Source: CAYJAY01 sp964370715
GTDB lineage: Bacteria > Bacillota > Clostridia > Oscillospirales > Ruminococcaceae
DNA: 64,000 nt
Assembly: GCA_964370715.1 (NCBI GenBank)
Contig: CAYJKJ010000002.1
Coordinates: 124,001 to 188,000, forward strand
Direction of reading: 5' to 3'
This document shows positions 9,533 to 17,567 of the stretch, one piece after another. A program made the position numbers and the translations under genes. Positions within the stretch are counted from its first letter, which is position 1. Each line of letters starts with the position of its first letter. Under the pieces are notes generated by a model. The model was not told the DNA's origin, ran no database searches, and worked only from the letters and a program-made list of their open reading frames with translations.

Positions 9533-10402
9533 TCAATTCTTTCTACTTCCTTTTTTAACCAAGATATTCATAACCATATTAAGCAACAGGATAAAAACAA
9601 ACAACACAAGCGCTATCGAAAAGAGCGCTTCTCTATGCAGGCCGCTGGCATATCCCATATCCTTTGCGACCGCCGTTGTCAAAAGCGAAACGCTTTCGAA
9701 AAGCTTTGGCATATTCGCAACGTTTCCGGCAACCATCATAACCGCCATCGCCTCGCCAACCGCTCTGCCTATTCCCAAGATAACCCCTGCGGCAATTCCG
9801 CTTTTCGCCGCCGGTATGCTAACTTTGAATATCGTTTCGATGTGGCTTGCTCCCAAAGCAAGGCTCGCTTGCTCATATTCTTCGGGGACTGCGTTGAGCG
9901 CATTTTCGCTAATCGAGATAATCGAGGGTAAAATCATAACCGAAAGCACGATTATTGCGGAAAAAAGACCCGAACCTTTTGGAAGATCAAACACCTTTGC
10001 AACGGTCGGAACAAGGAGAATAACCCCAACCAAACCATAAACAACGCTTGGGATTCCGCTCAACAGTTCAACAGCCGGGCGAACGATGTTGGCGATTTTT
10101 TTGTTAGCTACTTTGGACAAAAAAACTGCGGTCAAAAGGCCTATCGGCACGCCTATTAATGTTGCGCCCCCCGTTGCATAGATACTCGAAAGTATTATAG
10201 GCAAAATTCCAAATTCCGGCTCTCCCGCTGTTGGTTTCCAAACCGAACCAAAAAGAAAATCTATTGGACCTATCTTAACAAATCCCGGTATTCCCGAAAT
10301 TAACATATATAAAGTAATCAAAACCACAAAAGCTATAGCTGTTATACCGCATATAAAAAACAGAACGTTCATCAATCTGTCTATTAGATATTTAAGTTTC
10401 AT
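9533..10402 (-). CDS. pstC: Phosphate ABC transporter permease PstC
   Basis: 289 residues with about six membrane helices. The family signature LLSGIPSVVYGLVGV and an EAA loop (EYEQASLALGASHIETIFKVSIP) are visible, as is SENALNAVPEEYEQA preceding it. It is the first permease gene after pstS; a hairpin in the 94-bp pstS-pstC gap may set the relative amounts of binding protein and membrane subunits. It pairs with PstA to make the transmembrane channel. Confidence 0.94.
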   Translation of the reverse strand: MKLKYLIDRLMNVLFFICGITAIAFVVLITLYMLISGIPGFVKIGPIDFLFGSVWKPTAGEPEFGILPIILSSIYATGGATLIGVPIGLLTAVFLSKVANKKIANIVRPAVELLSGIPSVVYGLVGVILLVPTVAKVFDLPKGSGLFSAIIVLSVMILPSIISISENALNAVPEEYEQASLALGASHIETIFKVSIPAAKSGIAAGVILGIGRAVGEAMAVMMVAGNVANMPKLFESVSLLTTAVAKDMGYASGLHREALFSIALVLFVFILLLNMVMNILVKKGSRKN

Positions 10403-10435
10403 CTTTAAACCTTTCTATATCCCACTTCGCAAAAT

Positions 10436-10469
10436 ATTTCCCGACACTTGTTTTTTTGTGTCGAGAAAT
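10436..10469 (-). terminator. pstS-pstC intergenic hairpin (attenuator or 3'-end stabiliser)
   Basis: A 12-bp inverted repeat with one mismatch (ATTTC.CGACAC arms at 10436-10447 and 10458-10469) has a loop of about 10 nt and lies 27 bp after the pstS stop. In the minus-strand transcript no long U run follows, so partial termination or protection of the pstS 3' end is more likely than full termination. This would give more PstS than PstCAB. Confidence 0.6.
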
Positions 10470-10496
10470 GATTTGCTATTTTTTATCTACTTAAAG

Positions 10497-11312
10497 TTAT
10501 GCTACTGGAATTGCGCCGGCATCCAAAACGAGTTGAGTTGTTTCGGAACTTATCGCCCAATCCATAAACGCTTTAGCAGTTTCGTTTGTTCCGTCTGTCA
10601 ACGTTGCGAAAACGAAAGGTCTTTGGATTTGGTATGAGCCGTCTTTGATTGTGTCAACCGAAGGAGCAACGCCGTCTATTGTCAAAGTTTTTGTCGAGTC
10701 TGAAACAGATGAAACCGAAGTGTAGCCGATTGCGCCTTCGTTTGCTTGAACGCTAGCGATTACGCCGCCGCCCGAAGCTTGTTCTTCCGCATACAAGCAA
10801 GCATCTTTAACATCAACGATGCTTTCAAAACCATCTCTTGTGCCGGAAGCCGAGTCACGACCGATTGTAACTATTTCAACATCGTTTCCGCCGACTTCGC
10901 TCCAGTTGGTAACTTCGCCTTTATAGATAGCCGAAAGTTGGCTTAAGCTTAGATCTTCAACTGTGTTTGCGTTGTTAACGATAATTGCGATACCGTCGAG
11001 AGCAAAAACTGTTTCTGTTAGTGTTGCTTTTTCTTCATCTTTTAGCGGACGGCTCGAAAGACCGATATCAAGAGTTTTGTCTCCTGCGCCTGCTACGCCG
11101 GTGCTTGAACCTGTTGGAGCGTATGTGATGCTAACATCGTTTTGTTCCATGTATACTTCCATCATCGATTGGATAACCGCTTCAACCGAAGTTGAACCGC
11201 CAAGAGCGAGCTTTCCTGCGCCGTCGTCTGTTGCTGTTTCGCCTGTCGAACAAGCTGTGAATACGCTCATAACCATAAGAGCGCAGATGATAACCGATAT
11301 AACTTTTTTCAT
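10497..11312 (-). CDS. pstS: Phosphate-binding lipoprotein PstS
   Basis: 272 residues from the preferred ATG at 11312, which has AAGGAAA about 8 bases upstream. A longer frame reaches 11354 but would begin without a ribosome site. The signal peptide MKKVISVIICALMVMSVFTA is followed by the lipobox Cys in FTACSTG. Phosphate-binding signatures include GGSTSVEAVIQ, PTGSSTGVAGA and RDSASGTRDGFE. The protein captures phosphate outside the membrane and delivers it to PstCA. It is the first gene of the operon, with Pho-box-like repeats 63-102 bp upstream of its start. Confidence 0.94.
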   Translation of the reverse strand: MKKVISVIICALMVMSVFTACSTGETATDDGAGKLALGGSTSVEAVIQSMMEVYMEQNDVSITYAPTGSSTGVAGAGDKTLDIGLSSRPLKDEEKATLTETVFALDGIAIIVNNANTVEDLSLSQLSAIYKGEVTNWSEVGGNDVEIVTIGRDSASGTRDGFESIVDVKDACLYAEEQASGGGVIASVQANEGAIGYTSVSSVSDSTKTLTIDGVAPSVDTIKDGSYQIQRPFVFATLTDGTNETAKAFMDWAISSETTQLVLDAGAIPVA

Positions 11313-11374
11313 TTCTGTGATTTCCTTTTTTATTTGTTTTATTAATTTTGACATTCTCTATATTAAATTAAGTT

Positions 11375-11414
11375 TGTAAAGTTTGAAAGCGATGTTTTGT
11401 TAAATCGATGTAAA
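11375..11414 (-). promoter_or_regulatory. Putative Pho box upstream of pstS
   Basis: On the minus strand two hexamers, TTTACA (11409-11414) and TTAACA (11398-11403), are separated by 5 bp, giving the 11-bp period typical of PhoP/PhoB direct repeats in Firmicutes. A further TTTACA is at 11375-11380, roughly two periods nearer the gene. The AT-rich stretch at about 11355-11372 could hold the -10 region. Assignment rests on motif spacing and position before pstS. Confidence 0.5.
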
Positions 11415-11460
11415 GTTGTTTGATTGTTGTTTTTAACGATAATATAATATATACTACATA

Positions 11461-11513
11461 TATAATGGGATTAAAAAAACAACGCCTTTAAGCTGTGCTT
11501 AAAAAACGTTGTT
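11461..11513 (+). promoter_or_regulatory. Putative promoter -10 and leader hairpin of the YcxB-like gene
   Basis: TATAAT at 11461-11466 could start transcription near 11473. The leader then forms an inverted repeat: AACAACG (11478-11484) pairs with CGTTGTT (11507-11513), with an inner TTTAAG/CTTAAA pair. The hairpin lies just ahead of the weak ribosome site (AAAGGA) and could influence translation. I found no good -35 match. Confidence 0.4.
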
Positions 11514-11538
11514 TATGATGAAAGGAATGGTCATATTT

Positions 11539-12039
11539 ATGTTTGAAAACAGATTCTACACGACCGACAAGATGCTCAAAGAATATGTCAACAAGGTTAT
11601 ATGCAAAAATTTAATAATAGCGGGATCGGTAATAACGATTGTTGGGATGCTTTTGTGTGTAGTGACCGCTATCGATGAGGTCGGATTTAAGCTCGGGGTC
11701 TATGTCGTTGCAACGTTCATCGTTTTCACGACCACCCTTGCAACGCCGCTTTTAACTTTTAGCGACACAAAAAAGCGAGACAAAGCGTTAAACAATGGGC
11801 AAAAAAACGAAACGGTTGTGTTGTTCGACGACAAAATTTATATGTCGGAAGGTTCTTTTAAATTCGATATCGAATATGAAAGAATTGAAAAGATACATAT
11901 TCTTTCGAGTTGTTGCGTTTTAATGTTTGGAAAAACAAACGGTATTATGATTGAACAAAACAGCTTCACCAACGGAACGTTTGAAGAATTTCTTGATTTT
12001 ATTAAACCAAAATGCGAAAACATCACAAAAAAAGTTTAA
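11539..12039 (+). CDS. YcxB-like membrane protein
   Basis: 166 residues from the preferred ATG at 11539 (MFENRFYTTDKML); upstream ATGs at 11509 and 11527 sit before or against the AAAGGA site. Two membrane helices at about 25-45 and 52-75 are followed by a soluble C-terminal half with the pattern FDDKIYMSEGSFKFDIEYERIEKI, which resembles the YcxB-like C-terminal domain (PH-like fold) of Firmicutes. Function of the family is unknown. It is a single plus-strand gene between divergent pstS and convergent HAAS-domain gene, whose stop it overlaps by 4 bp. Family assignment is moderately confident. Confidence 0.6.
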   Translation: MFENRFYTTDKMLKEYVNKVICKNLIIAGSVITIVGMLLCVVTAIDEVGFKLGVYVVATFIVFTTTLATPLLTFSDTKKRDKALNNGQKNETVVLFDDKIYMSEGSFKFDIEYERIEKIHILSSCCVLMFGKTNGIMIEQNSFTNGTFEEFLDFIKPKCENITKKV

Positions 12040-12956
12040 TTTGAAGCCTTGCGCCAAACCGAAAAAAGTTCTATCAATATAACAATAAACACAAGCAAAA
12101 AAACAATCAACTTGATGGTAAACGAGATGAGAAAAACCGTTGTCCCAAACAGGATGAATGCCATAATTATGAGTTGAACAACATTGGCAACAGCAAGTAT
12201 GGCAAAAACTTTTTTGTTGTATTCCTTTTGGTGAAGGCTATACCCCGTGCCGACAATTCCAACAATCGATATCAAAACAAATAGATATATATAATTTAAA
12301 AGCTGTGGTTGGTTTATTATAAAGTAGGTCGCTTTTGAAAGAGGGTTTTCTGTACCCTCAACCAAGACAACAACGCTGTTGAACATAAGAAATATTAACG
12401 GGAAAACAGCAAGCGCTACTATGTCTAGGATAGCTTCAACCTTTGACACAGCTTTTTTGTTTTGCTGTTTTGGAGGCATTTCAAGGCTGTCGACATTTCT
12501 CGTGTAGTCGATGTTTATCTTAAAATGTTGCATAACGGCAAATATCAACGTCACAATCGCAAACGCCACCACGCTCCCGCCGACAAAGTTACCAACACCG
12601 GTAACAATAAGCTCAAAAGAAAAACCGCTTGATAGATTTTCCAACAATGAAGCTATCGTTAAACCAAACAACAAAGCTAATAAAACTATCGGCAACGTTT
12701 TTTTATAGACATAGAAATACAGCCCACTGATAAGGCTATCTTGTTTCGAAACGCAATAGTTTTGGCGAAGTTCAAGAGGGGTTCCAAGCTCGGCTAGCAC
12801 AACTCGAACGTCCTTTTCATCGGGGGCGAAATCCTTGCATCTATCCTCTAGCATATCCGAAATTAGCCCTCTGATTTCGTTCGAGACCTCCTCCCTCATG
12901 TTTTTGGGCAAACCTTTTACACAGTTATAAACATATTTTTCTATCAACTTATCCAT
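12036..12956 (-). CDS. HAAS-domain membrane protein, partner of the PadR regulator
   Basis: 306 residues. The N-terminal 75 or so residues (MDKLIEKYVYNCVKGLP ... ELGTPLELRQNY) match the HAAS/DUF1700-type signalling domain that is typically encoded next to PadR regulators. About six membrane helices follow, in pairs at about 90-145, 185-215 and 225-300. The start overlaps the padR stop by 8 bp, so the two are co-translated. The family is thought to sense membrane or envelope state and pass it to PadR. No catalytic motif is visible. Confidence 0.75.
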   Translation of the reverse strand: MDKLIEKYVYNCVKGLPKNMREEVSNEIRGLISDMLEDRCKDFAPDEKDVRVVLAELGTPLELRQNYCVSKQDSLISGLYFYVYKKTLPIVLLALLFGLTIASLLENLSSGFSFELIVTGVGNFVGGSVVAFAIVTLIFAVMQHFKINIDYTRNVDSLEMPPKQQNKKAVSKVEAILDIVALAVFPLIFLMFNSVVVLVEGTENPLSKATYFIINQPQLLNYIYLFVLISIVGIVGTGYSLHQKEYNKKVFAILAVANVVQLIIMAFILFGTTVFLISFTIKLIVFLLVFIVILIELFSVWRKASN

Positions 12957-13302
12957 TTTGCATCTCCTCCAATATTTTATCTACGTTAAACGAAAACTCT
13001 TTCCATTGCTTTTTAACCGTTTCAAAAACCTCGGTTCCTTTTTCGGTTGTTTTGTAGAATTTTTTGGGTTTCGACCCCGAAGTGTCCCATTCGCTTTTTA
13101 AAAGCCCTTGAGTTTCAAGACGACGAAGCAAAGGATATAGCGTGTTTGCTTCGACGGGAATGTTGCTTTGTTGAAAACGGCGAACAAGGTTATAACCATG
13201 GTCTTTGGTCGCAAGCTGCCCTAGCGTTAGCAGAATGACAACCCCACGCCTAAGTTCCAACACCAGCGATGTAACGAGTTCTTTTGTATCGTTAGCTTCC
13301 AT
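12949..13302 (-). CDS. PadR family transcriptional regulator
   Basis: 117 residues, a minimal PadR with a winged helix-turn-helix and a C-terminal dimerisation helix. The DNA-binding part includes ANTLYPLLRRLETQGLLKSEW, the family's recognition-helix and wing signature. ATG at 13302 is preceded by AAAGGAG. It overlaps the HAAS-domain gene by 8 bp. A consensus sigma-A promoter upstream carries a direct repeat in its spacer, suggesting autoregulation. The effector is unknown. Confidence 0.9.
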   Translation of the reverse strand: MEANDTKELVTSLVLELRRGVVILLTLGQLATKDHGYNLVRRFQQSNIPVEANTLYPLLRRLETQGLLKSEWDTSGSKPKKFYKTTEKGTEVFETVKKQWKEFSFNVDKILEEMQNG

Positions 13303-13332
13303 TATTGTATCTCCTTTGTTATTGTGTCTATA

Positions 13333-13361
13333 ATTATAGTGTATGTCGCACAGTATGTCAA
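13333..13361 (-). promoter_or_regulatory. Consensus sigma-A promoter of padR with repeated putative operator
   Basis: Minus strand TTGACA (13356-13361), 17-bp spacer, TATAAT (13333-13338): a perfect match to both hexamers. GACATAC occurs twice, 12 bp apart, at about 13353-13359 and 13341-13347, covering the -35 end and spacer. This is where a PadR dimer could sit to block its own transcription (inference). Confidence 0.8.
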
Positions 13362-13379
13362 GAGATTTTTATACAAATT

Positions 13380-13409
13380 AAATCGATGTGCGAAACTACA
13401 CATCGATTT
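13380..13409 (-). terminator. Terminator downstream of the lipoprotein gene
   Basis: Perfect 11-bp stem AAATCGATGTG/CACATCGATTT with an 8-nt loop, 86 bp after the lipoprotein stop codon. The U-rich side is stronger on the plus strand (TTTTTCTTTT), but no plus-strand gene is upstream, so it most likely ends the minus-strand unit and insulates padR. Confidence 0.6.
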
Positions 13410-13495
13410 TTCTTTTATATATTATTGCTCCGCCAATTAAGCGGTAGGCAAAATAACCGCCAACATTGTCGGATATTTATTTAGCGGTGCAATAG

Positions 13496-14245
13496 CTAAA
13501 ACAGATCCGCAAACATCATTAAATCTATTGCAGAACCCTCTGCGTATTGATTTTTCATCTCAAACTTATCGGTATCAACGTTTGTGTCGATAGACAACAC
13601 CTCAAATTCCGCTATCGTTTGTTGCTCGTCTTGCACTATTATATAGCGCAACCCCTCGTCATCAAACAGCAACTTTTGCGTGTTTAGATCGGTTGTCTGT
13701 TCATAATCGTAGAATTCGCCCTCAAACATCATGTTATCCTTCTGTATTAGTTGGCCCTCTTCCAAAGATGTGTTTATAATCGAAAGAGGGTTAAATTCGT
13801 TGAATATATCATCCGGTATCTCGACATATCTTTCGATAGATTGTATCGCTACATATTTTTTTTCGCCATCATCAACCAGCAAAAACTGTTCTCCCTCAAA
13901 CTCCGCTTGAATATAGGTATAGTCATCATATCTACCCACCGTCAACGGCACAACAAAAACATTCCAATCAAGCGTTATTGTATATCGATTTTGATTAAAA
14001 TATCTTTCAAAAATCTCTGTCGTTTTAAAGTCCGGCTGTTCTGTTTCAAATAGTTCGCCTATATCCTGCTCATTTATAATTGGTTCATCTTCAACTTTCT
14101 CGCTCGGCGAATGCTCGTTTGGCAAACTGTTTTGAACCATTTGTTGTTGCGATGGTTTTTCGGGGATAAAAATATCTATTATCCCGCAACCGGATAACAT
14201 GACCAACAAAACAAAAAATAATAAAGTTACAACAAGTTTTTTCAT
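13496..14245 (-). CDS. Predicted lipoprotein of unknown function
   Basis: 249 residues from ATG 14245, chosen because GAGAGGTG lies just upstream; the open frame to 14323 has no ribosome site. Signal peptide MKKLVVTLLFFVLLVM ends in the lipobox LSGC. The mature protein starts with a Pro/Ser/Glu-rich linker (about 30-75) and continues as a beta-rich domain with many aromatic residues (about 80-249; for example ITLDWNVFVVPLTVGRYDDY). The beta-rich body resembles outer-leaflet LolA-like or DUF4367-like lipoproteins, but I cannot assign a family. It is 67 bp downstream of the DUF6512 gene in the same direction and probably co-transcribed with it. Confidence 0.75.
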   Translation of the reverse strand: MKKLVVTLLFFVLLVMLSGCGIIDIFIPEKPSQQQMVQNSLPNEHSPSEKVEDEPIINEQDIGELFETEQPDFKTTEIFERYFNQNRYTITLDWNVFVVPLTVGRYDDYTYIQAEFEGEQFLLVDDGEKKYVAIQSIERYVEIPDDIFNEFNPLSIINTSLEEGQLIQKDNMMFEGEFYDYEQTTDLNTQKLLFDDEGLRYIIVQDEQQTIAEFEVLSIDTNVDTDKFEMKNQYAEGSAIDLMMFADLF

Positions 14246-14312
14246 AACACACCTCTCGTCTTTATAATTTGTATAATTTATTTGTTTATACTTTATTTTT
14301 AAATTTGTTGTT

Positions 14313-14861
14313 TTAGATTCCATATGTTAACGTTTGTGGATCCAAAAACATCGGAAGTTTTGGCGGAAAAAATGTGAACGCTGAAAATATAACTAATACC
14401 GATAATATGAGCAACCCCCATGTTGAAGCTTTTTTTCCATAGGAATATTTATAATAGAAAAAGCCCAACCCCTGGCCAAAAGCTACTGCGAAAAAATACA
14501 AAACGATATCGACCACCATATTTTCAATCAACAGCGCCTCTGTGTAAAAATAATATAAAAGCGGCATTATCACTACTGAAGACACGATAGCATAGAAACA
14601 ACCACCAAACCAAAGCCCCGGATCGATGTTGTTTTTTCTATGACAAAAGACATAATAAAGCGACCAGCTAGCCACCATCGGCCAAAGCCCCAGCTTCATA
14701 TGTTCGAACACACTTTCGTTAACGGGGGAAAACACAGCTATTACACCAACCCCTCCCAACAGATCAAACAAAAAGTGATTTATGCTTCCTGTTATAAACA
14801 CGATTATTATTGCAATTAGTATAAATTTTTGTTCTTTACAAAGTTTTTTATAACGTTTCAC
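14313..14861 (-). CDS. DUF6512-like integral membrane protein
   Basis: 182 residues from a GTG at 14861 (MKRYKKLCKEQ), chosen because GAGAGGTG lies about 7 bases upstream, and because an extended -10 promoter at 14890-14895 would leave any longer version without a leader. Five to six membrane helices. The segment INHFLFDLLGG and FSPVNESVFEHMKLGLWP are recognisable features of the DUF6512 family. Function is unknown. It is followed by the lipoprotein gene. Confidence 0.7.
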   Translation of the reverse strand: MKRYKKLCKEQKFILIAIIIVFITGSINHFLFDLLGGVGVIAVFSPVNESVFEHMKLGLWPMVASWSLYYVFCHRKNNIDPGLWFGGCFYAIVSSVVIMPLLYYFYTEALLIENMVVDIVLYFFAVAFGQGLGFFYYKYSYGKKASTWGLLILSVLVIFSAFTFFPPKLPMFLDPQTLTYGI

Positions 14862-14889
14862 CTGACAACACCTCTCGTATAGTTGCAAC

Positions 14890-14895
14890 ATTATA
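14890..14895 (-). promoter_or_regulatory. Extended -10 promoter of the DUF6512 gene
   Basis: TATAAT preceded by TGC on the minus strand (TGCTATAAT, an extended -10). A transcript starting near 14883 would place GAGAGGTG and the GTG start at 14861 a short distance downstream. No -35 is apparent, as expected for an extended -10 element. Confidence 0.5.
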
Positions 14896-14911
14896 GCATA
14901 GCGGTAAAACG

Positions 14912-14940
14912 AAACCGCTCGCAAATTGTAGCGAGCGGTC
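14912..14940 (-). terminator. Terminator of the glyoxalase gene
   Basis: Inverted repeat of about 10 bp (GACCGCTCGC/GCGAGCGGTT on the minus strand) with an 8-nt loop, followed by TCGTTTTA. It lies 24 bp after the glyoxalase stop and just upstream of the DUF6512 promoter, separating the two units. Confidence 0.75.
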
Positions 14941-14963
14941 GAGAATTATTTTTTTGATTAGAC

Positions 14964-15332
14964 TTATTTTTGAGGGACAACCTCCAACCAATATCCATCG
15001 GGATCGGTTATAAAATATATCCCCATATCGGGATTTTCGAAACAGACACAGCCCATCTCTTTATGTTTTTTCAAAGCACCTTCATAATCGTCGGTTCTAA
15101 ACGCCAGATGAAACTCGCAGTCTCCCAGGTCATATGCGCGGTCGAAATCTTTAAGCCATGTTAGTTCCAATTCAAAATCGCTTTGGCTATCGCCAAGATA
15201 CACTATGATAAAAGAACCATCTGCCGCTTCTTTGCGGCGTTTTTCGATTAGTCCCAATGCTTCGTTATAAAAATTCAACGATTTTTCAAGATCCCGTACG
15301 TTATAGTTTTCATGTATCATTTTAAATTTCAT
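14964..15332 (-). CDS. gloA: Glyoxalase I-like enzyme (VOC superfamily)
   Basis: 122 residues from ATG 15332 (MKFKMIHENYNV), with GGGAG upstream; a longer frame to 15374 is not supported. The four metal ligands of glyoxalase I are all in place: His7, Glu56, His75 and Glu117, spaced as in characterised GloA. The reaction would be isomerisation of a thiol-methylglyoxal hemithioacetal, detoxifying methylglyoxal. As Clostridia often lack glutathione, the thiol cofactor may differ (inference). It is a single gene flanked by two terminators, so an independent unit. Confidence 0.85.
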   Translation of the reverse strand: MKFKMIHENYNVRDLEKSLNFYNEALGLIEKRRKEAADGSFIIVYLGDSQSDFELELTWLKDFDRAYDLGDCEFHLAFRTDDYEGALKKHKEMGCVCFENPDMGIYFITDPDGYWLEVVPQK

Positions 15333-15375
15333 GCTGTTATCTCCCTTTTTTATATTGTTATAGTTTCGTTTCAAA

Positions 15376-15411
15376 AAAGGGACTGCAACGATTTTTCGTC
15401 ACAGGCCCTTT
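15376..15411 (-). terminator. Terminator of the dCache chemoreceptor gene
   Basis: Inverted repeat AAAGGG.CTG/CAG.CCCTTT with an extended CG-containing apical stem, followed on the minus strand by TTTTTT. It lies 27 bp downstream of the chemoreceptor stop, and ends the run of minus-strand genes that begins at fliE. Confidence 0.85.
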
Positions 15412-15438
15412 CTATTATATCTGTTGATCTAGGTTAAA

Positions 15439-17472
15439 TTAAAAATCGATTATCTCTTGTTCTCCTACTTCCTGTATCGGTTGTTCGTCTGTCTTTAGAC
15501 TAAACTGTGCAACAAGAGCTTTAAGAACCTGTGCTTGGCTTGCTAGTTCTTCGCTTGAAGCGGCGCTTTCTTCCGATGTTGCCGAGTTGGTTTGAACGAC
15601 ATCTGAAATCTGTTGAACACCTTCGTTAAGTTGAGATAGCGAAACCGATTGTTCTTCCGAAGCTTGCGAAATCTCTTTAACGAGCATATCAAGTTCGCCG
15701 GCGCTATCCATTATTTTGCTCATCGACATAGCGGCAACTTCCGCTGTCGTTGCGCCTTTTTGAACCGCTTGTATCGTTTGGGCAATGAGTTCCGATGTGT
15801 TCTTTGCGGCCTCTGCGGATTTAGTTGCAAGGTTGCGAACCTCGTCTGCAACAACAGCAAAGCCTTTGCCGGCGCTACCCGCACGGGCAGCTTCAACCGC
15901 TGCATTAAGCGACAGGATGTTTGTTTGGAAAGCGATGTCATCGATAGTTTTGATTATCTTGCTAATCTCTTGCGATTTAAGGGTTATAGCATTCATAGAC
16001 GAAATCATATCTTCCATCTGTTTGTTGCTGGTTTCAAGTTCGTTTTTATTTCTTTCGTTAGCAATGCTTGCGTTCTTGGTGTTTTCTGCTGTTTGCTGAA
16101 CTTTGTTTGCTATCTCTCCGATATTTGCCGAAAGCTCTTGAACCGAAGCCGCTTGTTCCGTTGCTCCTTGAGCAAGGCTTTGCGAACCAAATGCAACCTG
16201 TTCGCTTCCGATGTTAACAAGTTCCGCAGAATTGCTTATCTGGCTCAACGTCGACGACATACGTATAATAAGGCTAACCATGTAGTCTTTGAGCGATTCG
16301 AAATCTCCAACATAATATTCTTCCGCAGCGCTACCTATATTGAAATTGCCTTCCGACATCTCTCGAAGACCCATGTTGATATCACCTATCATAGTAGAGA
16401 TGTTATGCGAAAGATGTTCCATTGATGTTGAAAGAACTTTAATCTCATCTTTTGATGTAACTTTCGGAATAGGGGAACTAACATCGCCTTCCGAGAACTT
16501 TTTAAGCCGTTCAGCGCAAAGCTTGATCGGTGTTGAAATTCTTCTTGCAAGTATAATTATGATAATCGCTATAACTAGTATTGCAGCAATTCCAACGATA
16601 GAAAATACCAAAATATAGGTGTTTAACGTTGAAAGGAAGTAGGATTGGTTTGTTTCGATAACAAGACCCCAATCGGAAATCCCGGCAATCGGCGCATATA
16701 TTGCGTATTTTTGGCTGTCTCCGTTAGTATATGATAAAAATCCGCTGTTTCCTGCTTCAAGATCTTGATATATTTCATCAAGCCCCGAAATACTATCTGA
16801 ATTTTCATATTGATCAATAGCTTTTATTCCCTCTTCTGCAAGAAACATATCGTTATGTGCTATAAGATTATTATCGCCGTCTACGATGTATGCGGTGCTA
16901 CCCTCACCAACTAGCACATTTGAAAGAAGGTTGGACATCTCTGCCGCAGATATGTTGATAGTTAAAACCCCAATAAACTCGCCCGCTGAGTTAATTTGCG
17001 GAGTTGCGATAACATATTGGAACTCTTTTGATGCCGCATTGATGATGGGGTCGCTGATATATGTCTGAAGAGTATCTCTAACTTCTGTAAAGTATTCACG
17101 GCCACTTACATCTGAGCCGGTGTCAAGAACTATGCCCTCAGGAGAAATTACGTTGACATCAGAATATCCATGCATCCCGGAAAGATACTGTAGATAGATT
17201 ACTATATCTTCCGGATAGCTTATCCCTTCGGTCACCTCGCCCAAAAGAACCGGATCACCCGCCAACTGTTTAGCCATTTGACGATAGCCTTCAAACTGGG
17301 TTTCGATGGCGAGGAGCGAACTGCTTCTTGTTGCTGTCATCGATGTTTCAAGCGCAAACTCTGTGCTTGAAATCATCCCATTAAAATTAAAGAAGTTAAG
17401 CAACAAGATAGTTATTGTAACGATGGGCAAAACCGTTACTAATATTTTTGTTTTGATTGATTTCATGAACAT
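15439..17472 (-). CDS. Methyl-accepting chemotaxis protein with dCache-type sensor
   Basis: 677 residues. TM1 at about 8-27, a large extracellular double-Cache-like region (about 35-275, with [16 protein letters not shown]), TM2 at about 283-309, a HAMP domain, then the methyl-accepting signalling domain with the hairpin tip [20 protein letters not shown]. Ends in EIIDF without an NWETF-type CheR-tethering pentapeptide. Ligand unknown; dCache sensors often bind amino acids or small metabolites. ATG at 17472 follows AAGGAG by 5 bases. A possible sigma-A -10 (TATAAT) lies at 17519-17524. It sits downstream of the Ig-like surface protein and may be read by the end of the flagellar run. Confidence 0.93.
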   Translation of the reverse strand: MFMKSIKTKILVTVLPIVTITILLLNFFNFNGMISSTEFALETSMTATRSSSLLAIETQFEGYRQMAKQLAGDPVLLGEVTEGISYPEDIVIYLQYLSGMHGYSDVNVISPEGIVLDTGSDVSGREYFTEVRDTLQTYISDPIINAASKEFQYVIATPQINSAGEFIGVLTINISAAEMSNLLSNVLVGEGSTAYIVDGDNNLIAHNDMFLAEEGIKAIDQYENSDSISGLDEIYQDLEAGNSGFLSYTNGDSQKYAIYAPIAGISDWGLVIETNQSYFLSTLNTYILVFSIVGIAAILVIAIIIIILARRISTPIKLCAERLKKFSEGDVSSPIPKVTSKDEIKVLSTSMEHLSHNISTMIGDINMGLREMSEGNFNIGSAAEEYYVGDFESLKDYMVSLIIRMSSTLSQISNSAELVNIGSEQVAFGSQSLAQGATEQAASVQELSANIGEIANKVQQTAENTKNASIANERNKNELETSNKQMEDMISSMNAITLKSQEISKIIKTIDDIAFQTNILSLNAAVEAARAGSAGKGFAVVADEVRNLATKSAEAAKNTSELIAQTIQAVQKGATTAEVAAMSMSKIMDSAGELDMLVKEISQASEEQSVSLSQLNEGVQQISDVVQTNSATSEESAASSEELASQAQVLKALVAQFSLKTDEQPIQEVGEQEIIDF

Positions 17473-17567
17473 TCTCTCTCCTTATGTATTATTTTTGATT
17501 TTTTTGTTTATAACCAATATTATACACGTTTTGATTGTTTTTATCTAGTTTTTTTAAGTTTACAACA

